Positions 55,655-64,000 of a stretch of DNA of 64,000 bases are shown in pieces (within the stretch, counting starts at the first letter, position 1; each line of letters opens with the position of its first letter). The notes beneath the pieces were generated by a model that did not search any database, had not been told where the DNA came from, and saw only the letters and a list, made by a program, of their open reading frames with translations. Origin of the DNA: Clavibacter michiganensis subsp. insidiosus (GTDB taxonomy: Bacteria > Actinomycetota > Actinomycetes > Actinomycetales > Microbacteriaceae); assembly GCF_002240565.1 (NCBI RefSeq), contig NZ_MZMO01000001.1, positions 186,001 to 250,000 on the forward strand. The letters are read 5' to 3'. A program made the translations under genes and the position numbers.

Positions 55655-56853
55655 GCCGCTCCCCCGTCCGCGTCGGCGGGTGCCGGTGCGTCCACGATCT
55701 CGCCGGCGCGGATGTGCACGGCGTTCGCCGCCAGGTGCTCGGGCACGTCCTCGAACACCGCGGCGGTGATGAGCACCTGCTCGAAGCCGGTCACGGCCTC
55801 CGCGAGGCGCCCGCGCCTGGCCTGGTCGAGCTCGGCGAAGACGTCGTCGAGGATGAGGATCGGATCACCCGTCTGCGAGTCGCGTCGGAGCAGCTCGGCC
55901 GACGCGAGCTTCAGCGCCAGGGCGAACGACCACGACTCCCCGTGGCTGGCGTAGCCCTTCGCGGGTAACCCGTTGAGCCGGAACAGGACGTCGTCGCGGT
56001 GCGGGCCCACCAGGGTCAGACCCCGCTCGAGCTCGCGGGGCCGCATGCGGGCGACGGCCGCCGTGAAGACGGGCACGACGTCCTCGGCCCGCGTGAAGCG
56101 CCCGCCGTCGCGCGCGCCGGACTCATCCGCGACGTCGTCCTCCCCCGGATCGTCGGCGAGGATGCTCAGCTCCGGACGCGCCGACGGCCCGTGATCGGAT
56201 CCCGCCACTGCCAAGTACGCGCGAGCGAGCTCCGGCTGGAGCGCCTCGACCAGCGCGCCCCGCGCCGCGATGATCTGCGAGCCGATCGCGACGAGACGCT
56301 CGTCCCAGATGTCGAGCGTGCCCAGCTGGTCGGCCTTCATCCCGCGCGCCCGCGCGGACTTGAGCAGGGTGTTGCGCTGCTTGAGCGCCCGCTCGTAGTC
56401 CGACAGCACGCCGGCGAGCCGCGGCGTGCGCAGCACGAGCAGCTGGTCCAGGAACCGGCGTCGGCCGGAGGGATCGCCGCGCACGAGCGCCAGGTCCTCG
56501 GGCGCGAAGAGCACGCTCGAGAAGTACCGGGGCAGCTCGCGCGGCTTGGTCGGCGTGCTGTTCACCTGCGCGCGGTTCGCCGACGAGCGGTTGATCTGCA
56601 CCTCGACCCGGAGCTCCCGCCCCGCGTGCTGCAGCAGGGCCCGGATCACCGCCGAGTCCGCACCCTGGCGGATGAGCGCCTGGTCGGTGGAGACGCGGTG
56701 CGACCCGAGCGTGCTCAGGAAGCCCAGCGCCTCCACCAGGTTCGTCTTGCCCTGACCGTTGCTCCCCACGAAGAGGGTGGCACCGGGCAGGAGCGCGACG
56801 TCCGCGCGGGTGTAGTTGCGGAAGTCACCCAGGGAGAGGTGACGGACGATCAT
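55651..56853 (-). CDS. recF: DNA replication and repair protein RecF
   Basis: The 400-residue ABC-type ATPase helps load RecA at gaps. Walker A is GSNGQGKTNLVEAL near 33-46; the signature and Walker B regions include SWSFALALKLAS and PILILDDVFAELD near 340-352. It starts ATG 56853, 7 bases from gnd. Overlaps the DUF721 gene by 4 bases. Confidence 0.96.
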   Translation of the reverse strand: MIVRHLSLGDFRNYTRADVALLPGATLFVGSNGQGKTNLVEALGFLSTLGSHRVSTDQALIRQGADSAVIRALLQHAGRELRVEVQINRSSANRAQVNSTPTKPRELPRYFSSVLFAPEDLALVRGDPSGRRRFLDQLLVLRTPRLAGVLSDYERALKQRNTLLKSARARGMKADQLGTLDIWDERLVAIGSQIIAARGALVEALQPELARAYLAVAGSDHGPSARPELSILADDPGEDDVADESGARDGGRFTRAEDVVPVFTAAVARMRPRELERGLTLVGPHRDDVLFRLNGLPAKGYASHGESWSFALALKLASAELLRRDSQTGDPILILDDVFAELDQARRGRLAEAVTGFEQVLITAAVFEDVPEHLAANAVHIRAGEIVDAPAPADADGGAA

Positions 56854-56860
56854 CCGGTGG

Positions 56861-57748
56861 TCAGGACTTCTTCTGCACCGAGTGGCCGCCGAACTGGTTT
56901 CGCAGCGCCGCGACGGCCTTCATGGCCGGGGAGTCCTCCTGGCGGGAGGAGAAGCGCGCGAAGATCGACGCGCTGATGGCGGGCATCGGGACGGCGTTGT
57001 CGAGCGCCTCCTCGATGGTCCAGCGGCCCTCGCCGGAGTCCTGCACGAAGCCCTCGATGTCCTGGAAGCCGGGGTCCTCCTTGAGCGCCTTGACCAGGAG
57101 CTCGAGCAGCCAGGAGCGCACGACGGTGCCGCGCTGCCACGCCTCGAAGGTGCCCGTGACGTCCTTGATGATGTCCTTGCGCGCCGCGAGGAGCTCGTAG
57201 CCCTCGGCGAACGACTGCATCATCGCGTACTCGATGCCGTTGTGGACCATCTTCGCGTAGTGCCCGGCGCCGGAGTCGCCGACGTGGACGAAGCCCTCCT
57301 CGCGGGGTCCCTCGGGACGGAGCGCGTCGAAGACGGGCATCGCGCGCTGGACCTGCTCGACGGGACCGCCGACCATGAGGCCGTAGCCGTTCTCGAGACC
57401 CCACACGCCGCCCGAGACGCCGGCGTCGACGAAGTCGATGCCCTTGTCCTTGAGAAGACCTGCGTGCGCGAAGTCGTCGGTGAACTTGGAGTTGCCGCCG
57501 TCGATCACGAGATCGCCCGGCTCCAGGATGCGGGCGAGGTCGCCCACCACGTTCTGCGTGACCTTGCCGGCCGGGACCATGACCCAGACGAGGCGCGGGG
57601 TGGGCAGCGCTGCGGCGAGGTCGTCGAGGGTGGCCACGTCGGAGACGTCGGGGTTCGTGTCGTAGCCGGTCACCTCGATGCCGTTCGCCTCGAGGCGCGC
57701 GCGCATGCGGGCGCCCATCTTGCCGAGTCCGACGAGTCCGATGTGCAT
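56861..57748 (-). CDS. gnd: 6-phosphogluconate dehydrogenase, NAD-type short form
   Basis: The 295-residue enzyme oxidises and decarboxylates 6-phosphogluconate to ribulose 5-phosphate. It has a Rossmann MHIGLVGLGKMGARM, VIDGGNSKF, VDAGVSGGVWGLENGYGLMVGGP and GAGHYAKMVHNGIEYAMMQ with the catalytic Lys. About 295 residues is the short (GndA/YqeC-like) kind, instead of about 470. It lies between dnaN and recF, as in other actinobacteria. Confidence 0.94.
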   Translation of the reverse strand: MHIGLVGLGKMGARMRARLEANGIEVTGYDTNPDVSDVATLDDLAAALPTPRLVWVMVPAGKVTQNVVGDLARILEPGDLVIDGGNSKFTDDFAHAGLLKDKGIDFVDAGVSGGVWGLENGYGLMVGGPVEQVQRAMPVFDALRPEGPREEGFVHVGDSGAGHYAKMVHNGIEYAMMQSFAEGYELLAARKDIIKDVTGTFEAWQRGTVVRSWLLELLVKALKEDPGFQDIEGFVQDSGEGRWTIEEALDNAVPMPAISASIFARFSSRQEDSPAMKAVAALRNQFGGHSVQKKS

Positions 57749-57768
57749 GTTCTCTCCTTGATCGCGGT

Positions 57769-58920
57769 CTAGCGCAGCAGCAGGTTCGGCTGCAGCAGGT
57801 ACCGGTAGTTGTCAGCGCCGGCCTGGTCCTTGGAGGACTGGCTCGTGATGAGCACGGGGCCGGGCTTGTTGGGGTTGTCCGTCTTCGTGAACGAGAGGCG
57901 GACGAACTCGGAGTGGACGGCGCCGAGGCCGTCCAGCAGGAACTGGGGCTTCAGCGACACCACGGTGTCGACGCCGGTCAGGAGGGCGTCGATGCTCTCC
58001 GATGCCTGCGCGTGCTCAGAGCCGATGGCCTCGAGGGTGAGGCCGTCGATGGTGAAGGTGAAGCGGAGGGCCGCCTCACGCTCCAGCACCAGCTGGACGC
58101 GTCGCGTCGCCTCGATGAGGTCGGCCGTGTTGATGACCGCGTAGTTGTCGACCGTCTCGGGGAAGAGGCGCTTGACCGGGGGGAAGTTGCCCCGGATCAG
58201 CAGGGACGTGACGGTCTTCCTGTCGGCGCTGAACGCGATGAGCTGACGGTCGTCGGTGTCCGTGATGGCGACCGAGATGGTGCCGCTGTGGCCGAAGGTC
58301 TTGCCGATCTCCTGCAGGGTGCGTGCGGGCACGAGCGCGGTGCGGCTGATGCCGTCGGTCGTGGAGTCGCCGCCGTCCCAGTCGATCTCGCGCACGGCGA
58401 CCCGGTAGCGATCGGTCGCGATGAGGCCGAGGCTGGTCTCCCCCACCTCGAGCTGGACCCCGGTGATGACGGGCGTGACGTCGTCGCGGGACGCGGCGAC
58501 GGCGACCTGCGAGACCGCGGCGGCGAACTGCTCGGCGGGCAGGAGGCCGGACTGCTCCGAGATCTGCGGCAGCGTCGGGTACTCCTCGACGGGCATGCTC
58601 AGCAGCGTGAAGTGCGCGGATCCGCACGAGACGGTGATCTTCGAGTCCTCGGTGGTGAACCGCACCGGGGCGTTCGGGAGGCGGTTCGCGATGTCCGCGA
58701 GGAGTCGGCCGGAGACCAGGACGCGGCCGGGCTCCTCGATGTCCGCCTGGATCTGCGTGCGCGCCGAGACCTCGTAGTCGAACGACGACAGCGTCAGTCC
58801 GTCCTCGGTCGCCTCGATGAGCACCCCGCTCAGGATCGGGAGGGTCGTGCGCTGCGGCAGGAGCTTGACGGCGAAGGACACCGCCTCGCTGAAGACGTCC
58901 CTGTTGACTTGGAACTTCAC
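57769..58920 (-). CDS. dnaN: DNA polymerase III sliding clamp
   Basis: The 383-residue clamp reads VKFQVNRDVFSEAVSFAVKLLPQRTTLPILSGVL and ends with the canonical YLLQPNLLLR. It encircles DNA and tethers replication and repair polymerases. It starts with GTG at 58920; a longer frame to 59028 would run into the origin. Three-domain length is normal. It is separated from dnaA by the 563-base origin region. Confidence 0.97.
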   Translation of the reverse strand: MKFQVNRDVFSEAVSFAVKLLPQRTTLPILSGVLIEATEDGLTLSSFDYEVSARTQIQADIEEPGRVLVSGRLLADIANRLPNAPVRFTTEDSKITVSCGSAHFTLLSMPVEEYPTLPQISEQSGLLPAEQFAAAVSQVAVAASRDDVTPVITGVQLEVGETSLGLIATDRYRVAVREIDWDGGDSTTDGISRTALVPARTLQEIGKTFGHSGTISVAITDTDDRQLIAFSADRKTVTSLLIRGNFPPVKRLFPETVDNYAVINTADLIEATRRVQLVLEREAALRFTFTIDGLTLEAIGSEHAQASESIDALLTGVDTVVSLKPQFLLDGLGAVHSEFVRLSFTKTDNPNKPGPVLITSQSSKDQAGADNYRYLLQPNLLLR

Positions 58921-59401
58921 GTTGTGGACCCCTCGATGAGCGGAAGATTTGTCGGTCAATGCTAGCCGTGCCGACGGGGGCCTCGACGACCGTCGATCCC
59001 TCCACACCCTGAGGTTCTTGGGCGACATCCAATGAAGGGTTTAAGGATCAATAGTCTTAACCGCTGTGGAATCTGTGGACAACTCTCGGAGTCCCCGTGA
59101 TCGAGCGGGAACTACACGTCTGGAAGTTGTGGGAGGGGTGTGGAGCGGCCTGGGGACTCGGCGGGATGCCGACGGCGCGACGATGTCGGTTCCACAGGCC
59201 GGGTTCTCGAACCCACATCGGCTCCGGCGGTTCTCCACAGTTATCCACACTCTGTGCACACTGTGGGGAACAGCGGATCCGGCCCGTCCGGCCCTCTCTC
59301 CCCGAGGCGGGGACGTGCTCTCCCCAATGCGGGAATGTGCTCCGGACCTCTCCGGACGTCCTCTCCGCTCCGATGGACCCCGTCTGCCGCTGCCCGCGCA
59401 C

Positions 59402-59439
59402 GCGGAAGGGGTCGGACCTCGTGGTCCGACCCCTTCCGC
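59402..59439 (-). terminator. dnaA terminator, distal hairpin
   Basis: A perfect 17-bp stem (arms 59402-59418 and 59423-59439) with a 4-base loop, the strongest hairpin I saw in the window, lies 45 bases after the dnaA stop. Confidence 0.85.
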
Positions 59440-59447
59440 TGCTTCGT

Positions 59448-59479
59448 CTCCTGCACGCGCGCTACGGCACGTGCAGGAG
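59448..59479 (-). terminator. dnaA terminator, proximal hairpin
   Basis: A perfect 10-bp stem (CTCCTGCACG / CGTGCAGGAG, arms 59448-59457 and 59470-59479) directly after the dnaA stop; together with the distal hairpin it makes a tandem terminator that keeps dnaA transcripts out of oriC. Confidence 0.7.
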
Positions 59480-59483
59480 GGCC

Positions 59484-60917
59484 TCACATCTTGCCGTAGC
59501 GGTGGTTCTGCTTGATCCGGCTCGTGAGCTCCGTCACCTGGTTGTAGATGGAGCGGCGCTCCTTCATGAGCTCGGTGATCTTCTTGTTGGCGTACATGAC
59601 CGTCGTGTGGTCGCGGTTGCCGAACAGCTGCCCGATCTTGGGCAGCGAGAGGTTGGTCAGCTCGCGGCACAGGTACATGGCGATCTGGCGGGCGGTGGCC
59701 ACGGCCTGCGAGCGGGACGAGCCGTAGAGGTCGTCGACCGTGAGCTTGAAGTAGGCCGCGGTGTGGTTGATGATGTCGACCGGCGCGATGACGTTGTCCT
59801 CGTCCAGCGTGATCAGGTCCTTCAGCACCGTCTGCACGAGCGCCAGGTCGACCGGGGTCTTGTTGAGGCTGGCGAACGCGGTGACGCGGATGAGGGTGCC
59901 CTCGAGTTCCCGGATGTTCGAGGTGACCTTGGTGGCCATGTACTCGAGGATGTCGTCGGGCACCTGCAGCTTCTCGCTCTGCGCCTTCTTGCGGAGGATC
60001 GCGATGCGCGTCTCGAGGTCGGGCGCCTGGACGTCGGTGATCAGGCCCCACTCGAAGCGCGAGCGCATGCGGTCCTCGAAGCCGGTGAGGTGCTTCGGGG
60101 GCAGGTCGCTCGTGATGACCACCTGCTTGTTGTGGTCGTGGAGCGTGTTGAAGGTGTGGAAGAACGCCTCCTGCGTCGAGTCCTTGCCCTGGAGGAACTG
60201 GATGTCGTCGATCAGGAGGATGTCGTTGTCGCGGTAGCGCGACTGGAACAGCGACGACCGGTTGTTCGCGATCGAGTTGATGAAGTCGTTGGTGAACTCC
60301 TCGGAGCTCACGTACCGCACGCGGATCCCGGGGTAGAGGCTGATGGCGTAGTGGCCGATGGCGTGGAGCAGGTGCGTCTTGCCGAGGCCGGAGTCGCCGT
60401 AGATGAAGAGCGGGTTGTAGGCCTTGGCGGGCGCCTCGGCCACGGCGACGGCCGCAGCGTGGGCGAAGCGGTTGGATCCGCCGATGACGAAGGTGTCGAA
60501 GCCGTACTTCGGGTTGAGGCGCGAGTCGCCGCGCGACGGGGAGGCCGGCAGTCCCGGGTTGTCGGTGGGCGCCGTGATGGTCGGCGTCTCGATGTACGGC
60601 TGCTCGGTGGCCGGCTCGGGATGCTGGGCGAACGCGTCCTGCGCGATCTCCGGGTTGACCACGATGGCGAAGTTGCTGACCCCGGCGGCTTCGTCGAGCG
60701 AGCCGATGGCATTGAGGAGGGGCACCCGGATGCGCTGCTCGAGCATCCCCCGCGTGAGGTCGTTGGGCACCTCGAGGTAGAGGGTGCCTGTCATCACGCC
60801 CTTCGGCTCCACGAGGCTGATGAAGCCGTGCAGCTGCGGGGTGATCCGGTCGTCCGCGGTGAGGGCGGCGAGCACCTTCTGCCAGATCGCGTGCGTCGGG
60901 TCGGAGCGGTCGGACAT
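59484..60917 (-). CDS. dnaA: Chromosomal replication initiator DnaA
   Basis: The 477-residue initiator binds DnaA boxes and melts the origin. It has an N-terminal domain I, a linker, an AAA+ core with Walker A GDSGLGKT at 174-181 and Walker B LLIDDIQF near 243-250. The C-terminal domain carries the box-recognition motif [15 protein letters not shown]. The start at 60917 ([12 protein letters not shown]) is chosen by similarity to the family; a longer frame upstream has non-coding composition. Confidence 0.97.
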   Translation of the reverse strand: MSDRSDPTHAIWQKVLAALTADDRITPQLHGFISLVEPKGVMTGTLYLEVPNDLTRGMLEQRIRVPLLNAIGSLDEAAGVSNFAIVVNPEIAQDAFAQHPEPATEQPYIETPTITAPTDNPGLPASPSRGDSRLNPKYGFDTFVIGGSNRFAHAAAVAVAEAPAKAYNPLFIYGDSGLGKTHLLHAIGHYAISLYPGIRVRYVSSEEFTNDFINSIANNRSSLFQSRYRDNDILLIDDIQFLQGKDSTQEAFFHTFNTLHDHNKQVVITSDLPPKHLTGFEDRMRSRFEWGLITDVQAPDLETRIAILRKKAQSEKLQVPDDILEYMATKVTSNIRELEGTLIRVTAFASLNKTPVDLALVQTVLKDLITLDEDNVIAPVDIINHTAAYFKLTVDDLYGSSRSQAVATARQIAMYLCRELTNLSLPKIGQLFGNRDHTTVMYANKKITELMKERRSIYNQVTELTSRIKQNHRYGKM

Positions 60918-61395
60918 GTTTCCCCATCTGCCGTCACCAGGCTCGGTCCCGCGGCTGATGCCGGGGCCGCCACGCGGTGCGCGGACTGCTGTCGACGCTG
61001 GAAGGGCGTCGCGGTCGTGCGTGCGGCGTCCGTCCCCGGAGGCTCCGAGGGTGCGGACCATCCGGGTACCGCGACCGCGGACAGCATAGTTACTCACAGG
61101 GTTATCCACCCTGTGTGCGGACGGGCCGTCAGCACCGCGCGGGCGATCCCCGACGCGTCGCGGCCACGCCACACGGTAGCCACTGTCGGAGATCAGGACA
61201 AATCGACTCTATCGACGGCGGCATGTCGATACCGGCCGATGGCCGATCTGTGTGGATAATCACGATCCCGCTCACGGGTTTGACCGCAGGCCGCCCGGCC
61301 CGTAGATTTAGGCAGTTGACCCAGCCCCTCGAGGCTGCCCCATCTTCCCAGCCGCACTCGTCGGCCCCGTGGACCAACCTGAGTGGAGACTCACC
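60918..61395. other. dnaA-rpmH intergenic region with extra DnaA boxes
   Basis: The 478-base gap contains TTATCCACC (61102-61110), one mismatch from the consensus, and TGTGGATAA (61251-61259), a perfect reverse DnaA box, plus the divergent promoters of dnaA and rpmH. The boxes probably mediate DnaA autoregulation or form a second part of the origin, as in bipartite origins. Confidence 0.65.
61280..61308 (+). promoter_or_regulatory. rpmH promoter
   Basis: TTGACC (61280-61285) and TAGATT (61303-61308) are separated by 17 bases, a sigma-A-like arrangement. Transcription would start about 80 bases before rpmH. Confidence 0.65.
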
Positions 61396-61533
61396 GTGAG
61401 CAAGCGCACCTTCCAGCCGAACAACCGCAAGAAGGCCAAGAAGCACGGCTTCCGCCTCCGCATGCGCACCCGCGCGGGTCGTGCGATCCTCGCTGCCCGC
61501 CGTGGCAAGGGACGCACCGAGCTCTCCGCGTAG
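61396..61533 (+). CDS. rpmH: 50S ribosomal protein L34
   Basis: The 45-residue basic protein starts with GTG at 61396 and reads [19 protein letters not shown], then [20 protein letters not shown], ending TELSA. This is the canonical L34 pattern. It lies 3 bases before rnpA, the conserved rpmH-rnpA pair, and is driven by the promoter at 61280. Confidence 0.97.
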   Translation: MSKRTFQPNNRKKAKKHGFRLRMRTRAGRAILAARRGKGRTELSA

Positions 61534-61536
61534 CGC

Positions 61537-61878
61537 GTGCTCGCTCGGCGGAACCGCGTGACGAGCGGTGCGGACTACCGCACCATAGTCAGACGGGGAC
61601 GCCGGACGACGACGGGGACGGCGGTCGTGTCCGCACTCGCCGGACCCGCCGATGCGCCGACCCGATTCGGGTTCATCGTGTCGAAGAAGGTCGGCAACGC
61701 CGTCACCCGGAACCTGGTCCGCAGGCGGCTCAAGGCCCTGTCGGCGGATCTGCTGCCCACCGTCCCTCCGGGCACCTCCATCGTGATCCGCGTACTGCCA
61801 GGCATGGAGCGGACACCGTGGGATACCCTGCAGGAGGAGATGGCGTCAGCCGTGACGCGGGCCGTGAGGACGATATGA
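61537..61878 (+). CDS. rnpA: Ribonuclease P protein component
   Basis: The 113-residue basic protein binds RNase P RNA and helps mature tRNA 5' ends. It has the signature RFGFIVSKKVGNAVTRNLVRRRLK near residues 43-66. It starts with GTG 61537, 3 bases after rpmH, and overlaps yidD by 4 bases (ATGA). Confidence 0.95.
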   Translation: MLARRNRVTSGADYRTIVRRGRRTTTGTAVVSALAGPADAPTRFGFIVSKKVGNAVTRNLVRRRLKALSADLLPTVPPGTSIVIRVLPGMERTPWDTLQEEMASAVTRAVRTI

Positions 61879-62186
61879 AGAGGGCACTGACCTCCGTCGT
61901 CCTGGCGCCCCGGAACGTCGCCATCGCCGTGATCGGTCTCTACCGGCGCGTGGTCTCCCCTCTCTATGGGGATGTCTGCAGGTACTACCCGTCATGCTCC
62001 GCGTACGGCCTCGAGGCGGTGCAGGAGCACGGGCTCGTCCACGGCGGCCTCCTCGCCGCATGGCGCGTGTGCCGGTGCCACCCGTGGGCGGAGGGCGGCA
62101 TCGACGACGTCCCGGCTCGTCGGGTCCAGCAGTACCGGCGCACGAGGCTCGGATTCGTCGTCGCACCCAGCCACGGAAAGGGCTAA
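61875..62186 (+). CDS. yidD: Membrane protein insertion efficiency factor YidD
   Basis: The 103-residue protein has the YidD signature YRRVVSPLYGDVCRYYPSCSAYGLEAV and WRVCRCHPWAEGGIDDVP with the conserved Cys residues. It works with YidC in membrane insertion. It starts with ATG 61875 inside the rnpA end. Confidence 0.94.
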   Translation: MKRALTSVVLAPRNVAIAVIGLYRRVVSPLYGDVCRYYPSCSAYGLEAVQEHGLVHGGLLAAWRVCRCHPWAEGGIDDVPARRVQQYRRTRLGFVVAPSHGKG

Positions 62187-62196
62187 CGACCACCTC

Positions 62197-63159
62197 ATGG
62201 ACTTCCTCGGAACGATCCTGTGGCCGATCAAGTGGGTCATCGAACTCATCCTGGTCGGCTTCCACACGCTCTGGACCACCCTCGGGCTGGATCCTGACAA
62301 CGGCGCCACCTGGGTGCTGTCGATCGTGGGCCTGGTGCTCGTGGTCCGCGCCGCCCTCATCCCGATCTTCGTGCGGCAGATCAAGAACCAGCGCCGCATG
62401 ATGGAGGTCGCGCCGCAGCTGAAGAAGATCCAGGACAAGTACAAGGGCAAGCGCGACCAGTTCTCCCGCGAGGCCATGTCCCGCGAGACCATGGCCCTGT
62501 ACAAGGACACGGGAACCAACCCGCTGAGCAGTTGCCTCCCCCTGCTCCTGCAGATGCCGATCTTCTTCTCGCTGTACTCGGTGCTCCACCGTGCTGCCGT
62601 CGAGGAGCTCCCGGGCATCGGACTGTTGAACGCGCAGCTGTCCCGATCCTTCGGCGAGTCCTCGTTCCTCGGGGCTCCTCTGCAGTCCGCGATCTCCACG
62701 GCCAACGGCAACGTCACGGTCATCGTCATCGCGACCACGATGGTCGTGCTCATGAGCGCGTCGCAGTTCATCACGCAGCTGCAGATCATGGCCAAGAACA
62801 TGTCCGAGGAGACGAAGGCCAGCCCGATGTTCAAGCAGCAGCGCATCCTGCTGTACATCCTCCCGCTCGTGTTCGCGGTGTCCGGCATCGCCTTCCCGCT
62901 CGGCGTGATGTTCTACTGGCTGGTCTCGAACTTCTGGACAATGGGTCAGCAGTTCCTCGTCATCCGCAACATGCCGACGCCCGGTAGCGAGGCGGCGCGT
63001 GCGCGTGAAGCGCGCCTGGCCCGGAAGGGCAAGCTGGTGGCTCCGGAGGCGTCGGCCGAGTCGTCGACCATCGTCGTGGAGGAGCGCAAGCCGGCCCAGC
63101 GTCCGCAGCCAGTGGGCAAGAACCGCGCCAAGAAGCAGGCAGGATCCAAGAGCCGATGA
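62197..63159 (+). CDS. yidC: Membrane protein insertase YidC
   Basis: The 320-residue insertase has five membrane segments and the YidC/Oxa1 core, including IFVRQIKNQRRMMEVAPQLKKIQDKYKG, PLLLQMPIFFSLYSVL and LGVMFYWLVSNFWTMGQQ. A basic C-terminal tail (KNRAKKQAGSKSR) suits ribosome contact. It starts 10 bases after yidD and overlaps the jag gene by 4 bases. A Gram-positive type without the large periplasmic domain. Confidence 0.96.
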   Translation: MDFLGTILWPIKWVIELILVGFHTLWTTLGLDPDNGATWVLSIVGLVLVVRAALIPIFVRQIKNQRRMMEVAPQLKKIQDKYKGKRDQFSREAMSRETMALYKDTGTNPLSSCLPLLLQMPIFFSLYSVLHRAAVEELPGIGLLNAQLSRSFGESSFLGAPLQSAISTANGNVTVIVIATTMVVLMSASQFITQLQIMAKNMSEETKASPMFKQQRILLYILPLVFAVSGIAFPLGVMFYWLVSNFWTMGQQFLVIRNMPTPGSEAARAREARLARKGKLVAPEASAESSTIVVEERKPAQRPQPVGKNRAKKQAGSKSR

Positions 63160-63686
63160 GCGACGTGACGAGCGACCTCGACCAGGGCGGCGTGCCTGTG
63201 CCCGCGGAGGGGGTCGAGGCGGAGGTCACGTCCGTCGGCGTCGACGAAGGGGACATCGCGGCGGACTACATCGAGGAGCTCCTCGACATCTGCGACCTCG
63301 ACGGCGACATCGACATCGATCAGCGTGGCGGACGCGCCTACGTGTCGGTCGACGCTGCCGACTCCGAGGATCTGCGCCTGCTGTCCAATCCCGAGACGGT
63401 CACCGCCCTCCAGGAGCTCACCCGCCTGGCGGTGCAGAACAAGACGGGTGTGTTCAGCCGTCTGATCCTGGACGTAGGCGGATCACGAGATGCACGCCAG
63501 GTCGAGCTCGCTCAGCTGGTCGACCGAGCCATCGAGCGCATTTCCGCTGGATCAGCCACTGCCTCGCTTCCTCCCATGTCGTCGTACGAGCGGAAGCTCG
63601 TGCACGACATCGTGGCTGAGCGTGGGTACACGTCCGAGTCCGAAGGCGAGGGACGTGACCGTCATACGGTGATCACGAAGGCGTGA
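63156..63686 (+). CDS. jag: KH/R3H RNA-binding protein Jag (KhpB)
   Basis: The 176-residue protein has an acidic N-terminus, a KH domain (about 35-110: AADYIEELLDICDLDGDIDIDQRGGRAYVSV and VQNKTGVFSRLILDVGG) and a C-terminal R3H domain (MSSYERKLVHDIVAERGYTSESEGEGRDRHTVI). It binds RNA and controls cell length in related bacteria. It is coupled to yidC as ATGA. A terminator follows. Confidence 0.93.
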   Translation: MSDVTSDLDQGGVPVPAEGVEAEVTSVGVDEGDIAADYIEELLDICDLDGDIDIDQRGGRAYVSVDAADSEDLRLLSNPETVTALQELTRLAVQNKTGVFSRLILDVGGSRDARQVELAQLVDRAIERISAGSATASLPPMSSYERKLVHDIVAERGYTSESEGEGRDRHTVITKA

Positions 63687-63702
63687 GAGAAGGCGCATGA
63701 GA

Positions 63703-63724
63703 GGCCCGGTCGTTAGACCGGGCC
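63703..63724 (+). terminator. Terminator after jag
   Basis: A perfect 9-bp stem (GGCCCGGTC / GACCGGGCC) with a GTTA loop, followed by CTTCGT, lies 16 bases after the jag stop. Confidence 0.8.
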
Positions 63725-64000
63725 CTTCGTGCATCCGGCGACGGCCGCGGGGGATCTTGGATTGAGTACGATCGTGTCACCAAAAGGCATCGAAGTCTGA
63801 TGCAGAGCGAGCGTCATCCGACAGTCGGAGCGTGCGCCGCGGCACCACAGCGTCGGAGACGCGATGTGGCTTCGCCTCTCGATTGCTCGACCGTTCGGCT
63901 CGCCTGCGCCTGAATCCGCAATCCTCGTGTCTGGGAGCGGAAGTGATGTTTCACGTGAAACGTGATCGCATGGGCGCGCCGCACGGGGCGCAGAAGCCGA
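63725..64000. other. Window end downstream of jag, no gene seen
   Basis: Apart from the parS site I see no complete gene. The expected next gene (rsmG) is not recognisable before position 64000. The stretch around 63770-63900 is slightly less GC-rich and may hold promoter elements. Confidence 0.4.
63947..63962. promoter_or_regulatory. parS centromere site
   Basis: TGTTTCACGTGAAACG matches the parS consensus TGTTTCACGTGAAACA at 15 of 16 positions, with the last base differing. ParB nucleates here to organise origin segregation. It lies about 4.5 kb from the oriC region, and in actinobacteria parS sites cluster by rsmG-parA-parB, which would lie beyond the window. Confidence 0.88.

Larger units (their letters stand above)
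58921..59483. other. Chromosomal replication origin region (oriC)
   Basis: This non-coding 563-base stretch between dnaN and dnaA holds DnaA boxes: TGTGGACAA (59074-59082), TTCTCCACA (59231-59239), TTATCCACA (59241-59249, perfect) and TGTGGGGAA (59262-59270), with TGTGCACA between. An AT-rich patch at about 59032-59062 (with TTTAAGGATCAATAG) could be the unwinding element. Gene orientation flips around dnaA, as expected at an origin. Two terminators lie at its right end. Confidence 0.85.

Overview
This window is a very GC-rich actinobacterial chromosome segment spanning the replication origin. The dnaA-dnaN-gnd-recF-DUF721-gyrB-gyrA-DUF3566-tRNA order, the fhaA-fhaB-pstP-rodA-pbpA-pknA-pknB block, crgA, a class E sortase and an IS481 element point to the family Microbacteriaceae. 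The overall look is Clavibacter-like, but that genus call is inference from gene order and sequence style, not from a database match.

Layout. 0-7 kb: an ImmA/IrrE-type protease paired with an EspR-like regulator, an FAD monooxygenase lying between an intact pcp gene and a 3' remnant of a second pcp copy, a secreted repeat protein, two tandem small membrane proteins and an SDR oxidoreductase. 6.4-10.5 kb: a phosphopantetheinyl transferase next to a multidomain carboxylic acid reductase, which needs such an enzyme for activation. 10.5-14.6 kb: an accessory stretch with a recombinase remnant, two small secreted proteins and orphan genes. 14.7-18 kb: a deletion scar joining a permease 5' part to a urea carboxylase 3' part, a TetR regulator and a gene with an in-frame stop. 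18-31 kb: mostly metabolic genes (hydrolases, MerR/HEAT operon, Gfo/Idh oxidoreductase with sugar isomerase, glutaminase, RecQ), an intact IS481-family element, and a zinc-responsive divergent pair (COG0523 protein and zinc-free L36) around a palindromic Zur-like box. 31.8-35.1 kb: a decayed operon in which a response regulator is fused to a histidine kinase, preceded by a frameshifted MprF-like gene.

35.3-46.8 kb: tRNA-Leu and the Ser/Thr phosphorylation, elongation and division cluster. The PknA homologue here carries a PASTA domain and an FN3-like domain outside the membrane. Next come a TrpG/PabA-type amidotransferase, a small membrane protein, a class E sortase and leaderless crgA. 46.8-50 kb: a DnaA-box-like cluster, rhomboid protease, cyclophilin, a membrane-anchored helical protein, tRNA-Ala and tRNA-Ile. 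50-64 kb: the origin region. gyrA, gyrB, DUF721, recF, gnd, dnaN and dnaA run leftward, and rpmH, rnpA, yidD, yidC and jag run rightward. DnaA boxes lie on both sides of dnaA, and a near-perfect parS site sits close to the right edge. Both arms around the origin are co-oriented with replication, while the fha/pkn block is transcribed toward the origin.

The gene content is largely core genome. I saw no CRISPR array, prophage, secretion island or biosynthetic megacluster. The most unusual items are the decayed loci, the operator-like palindrome at the PPTase/CAR locus, the P-loop-less COG0523 protein under a Zur-like box, the IS inserted in overlapping convergent stop codons, and a DnaA-box cluster 12 kb from dnaA.
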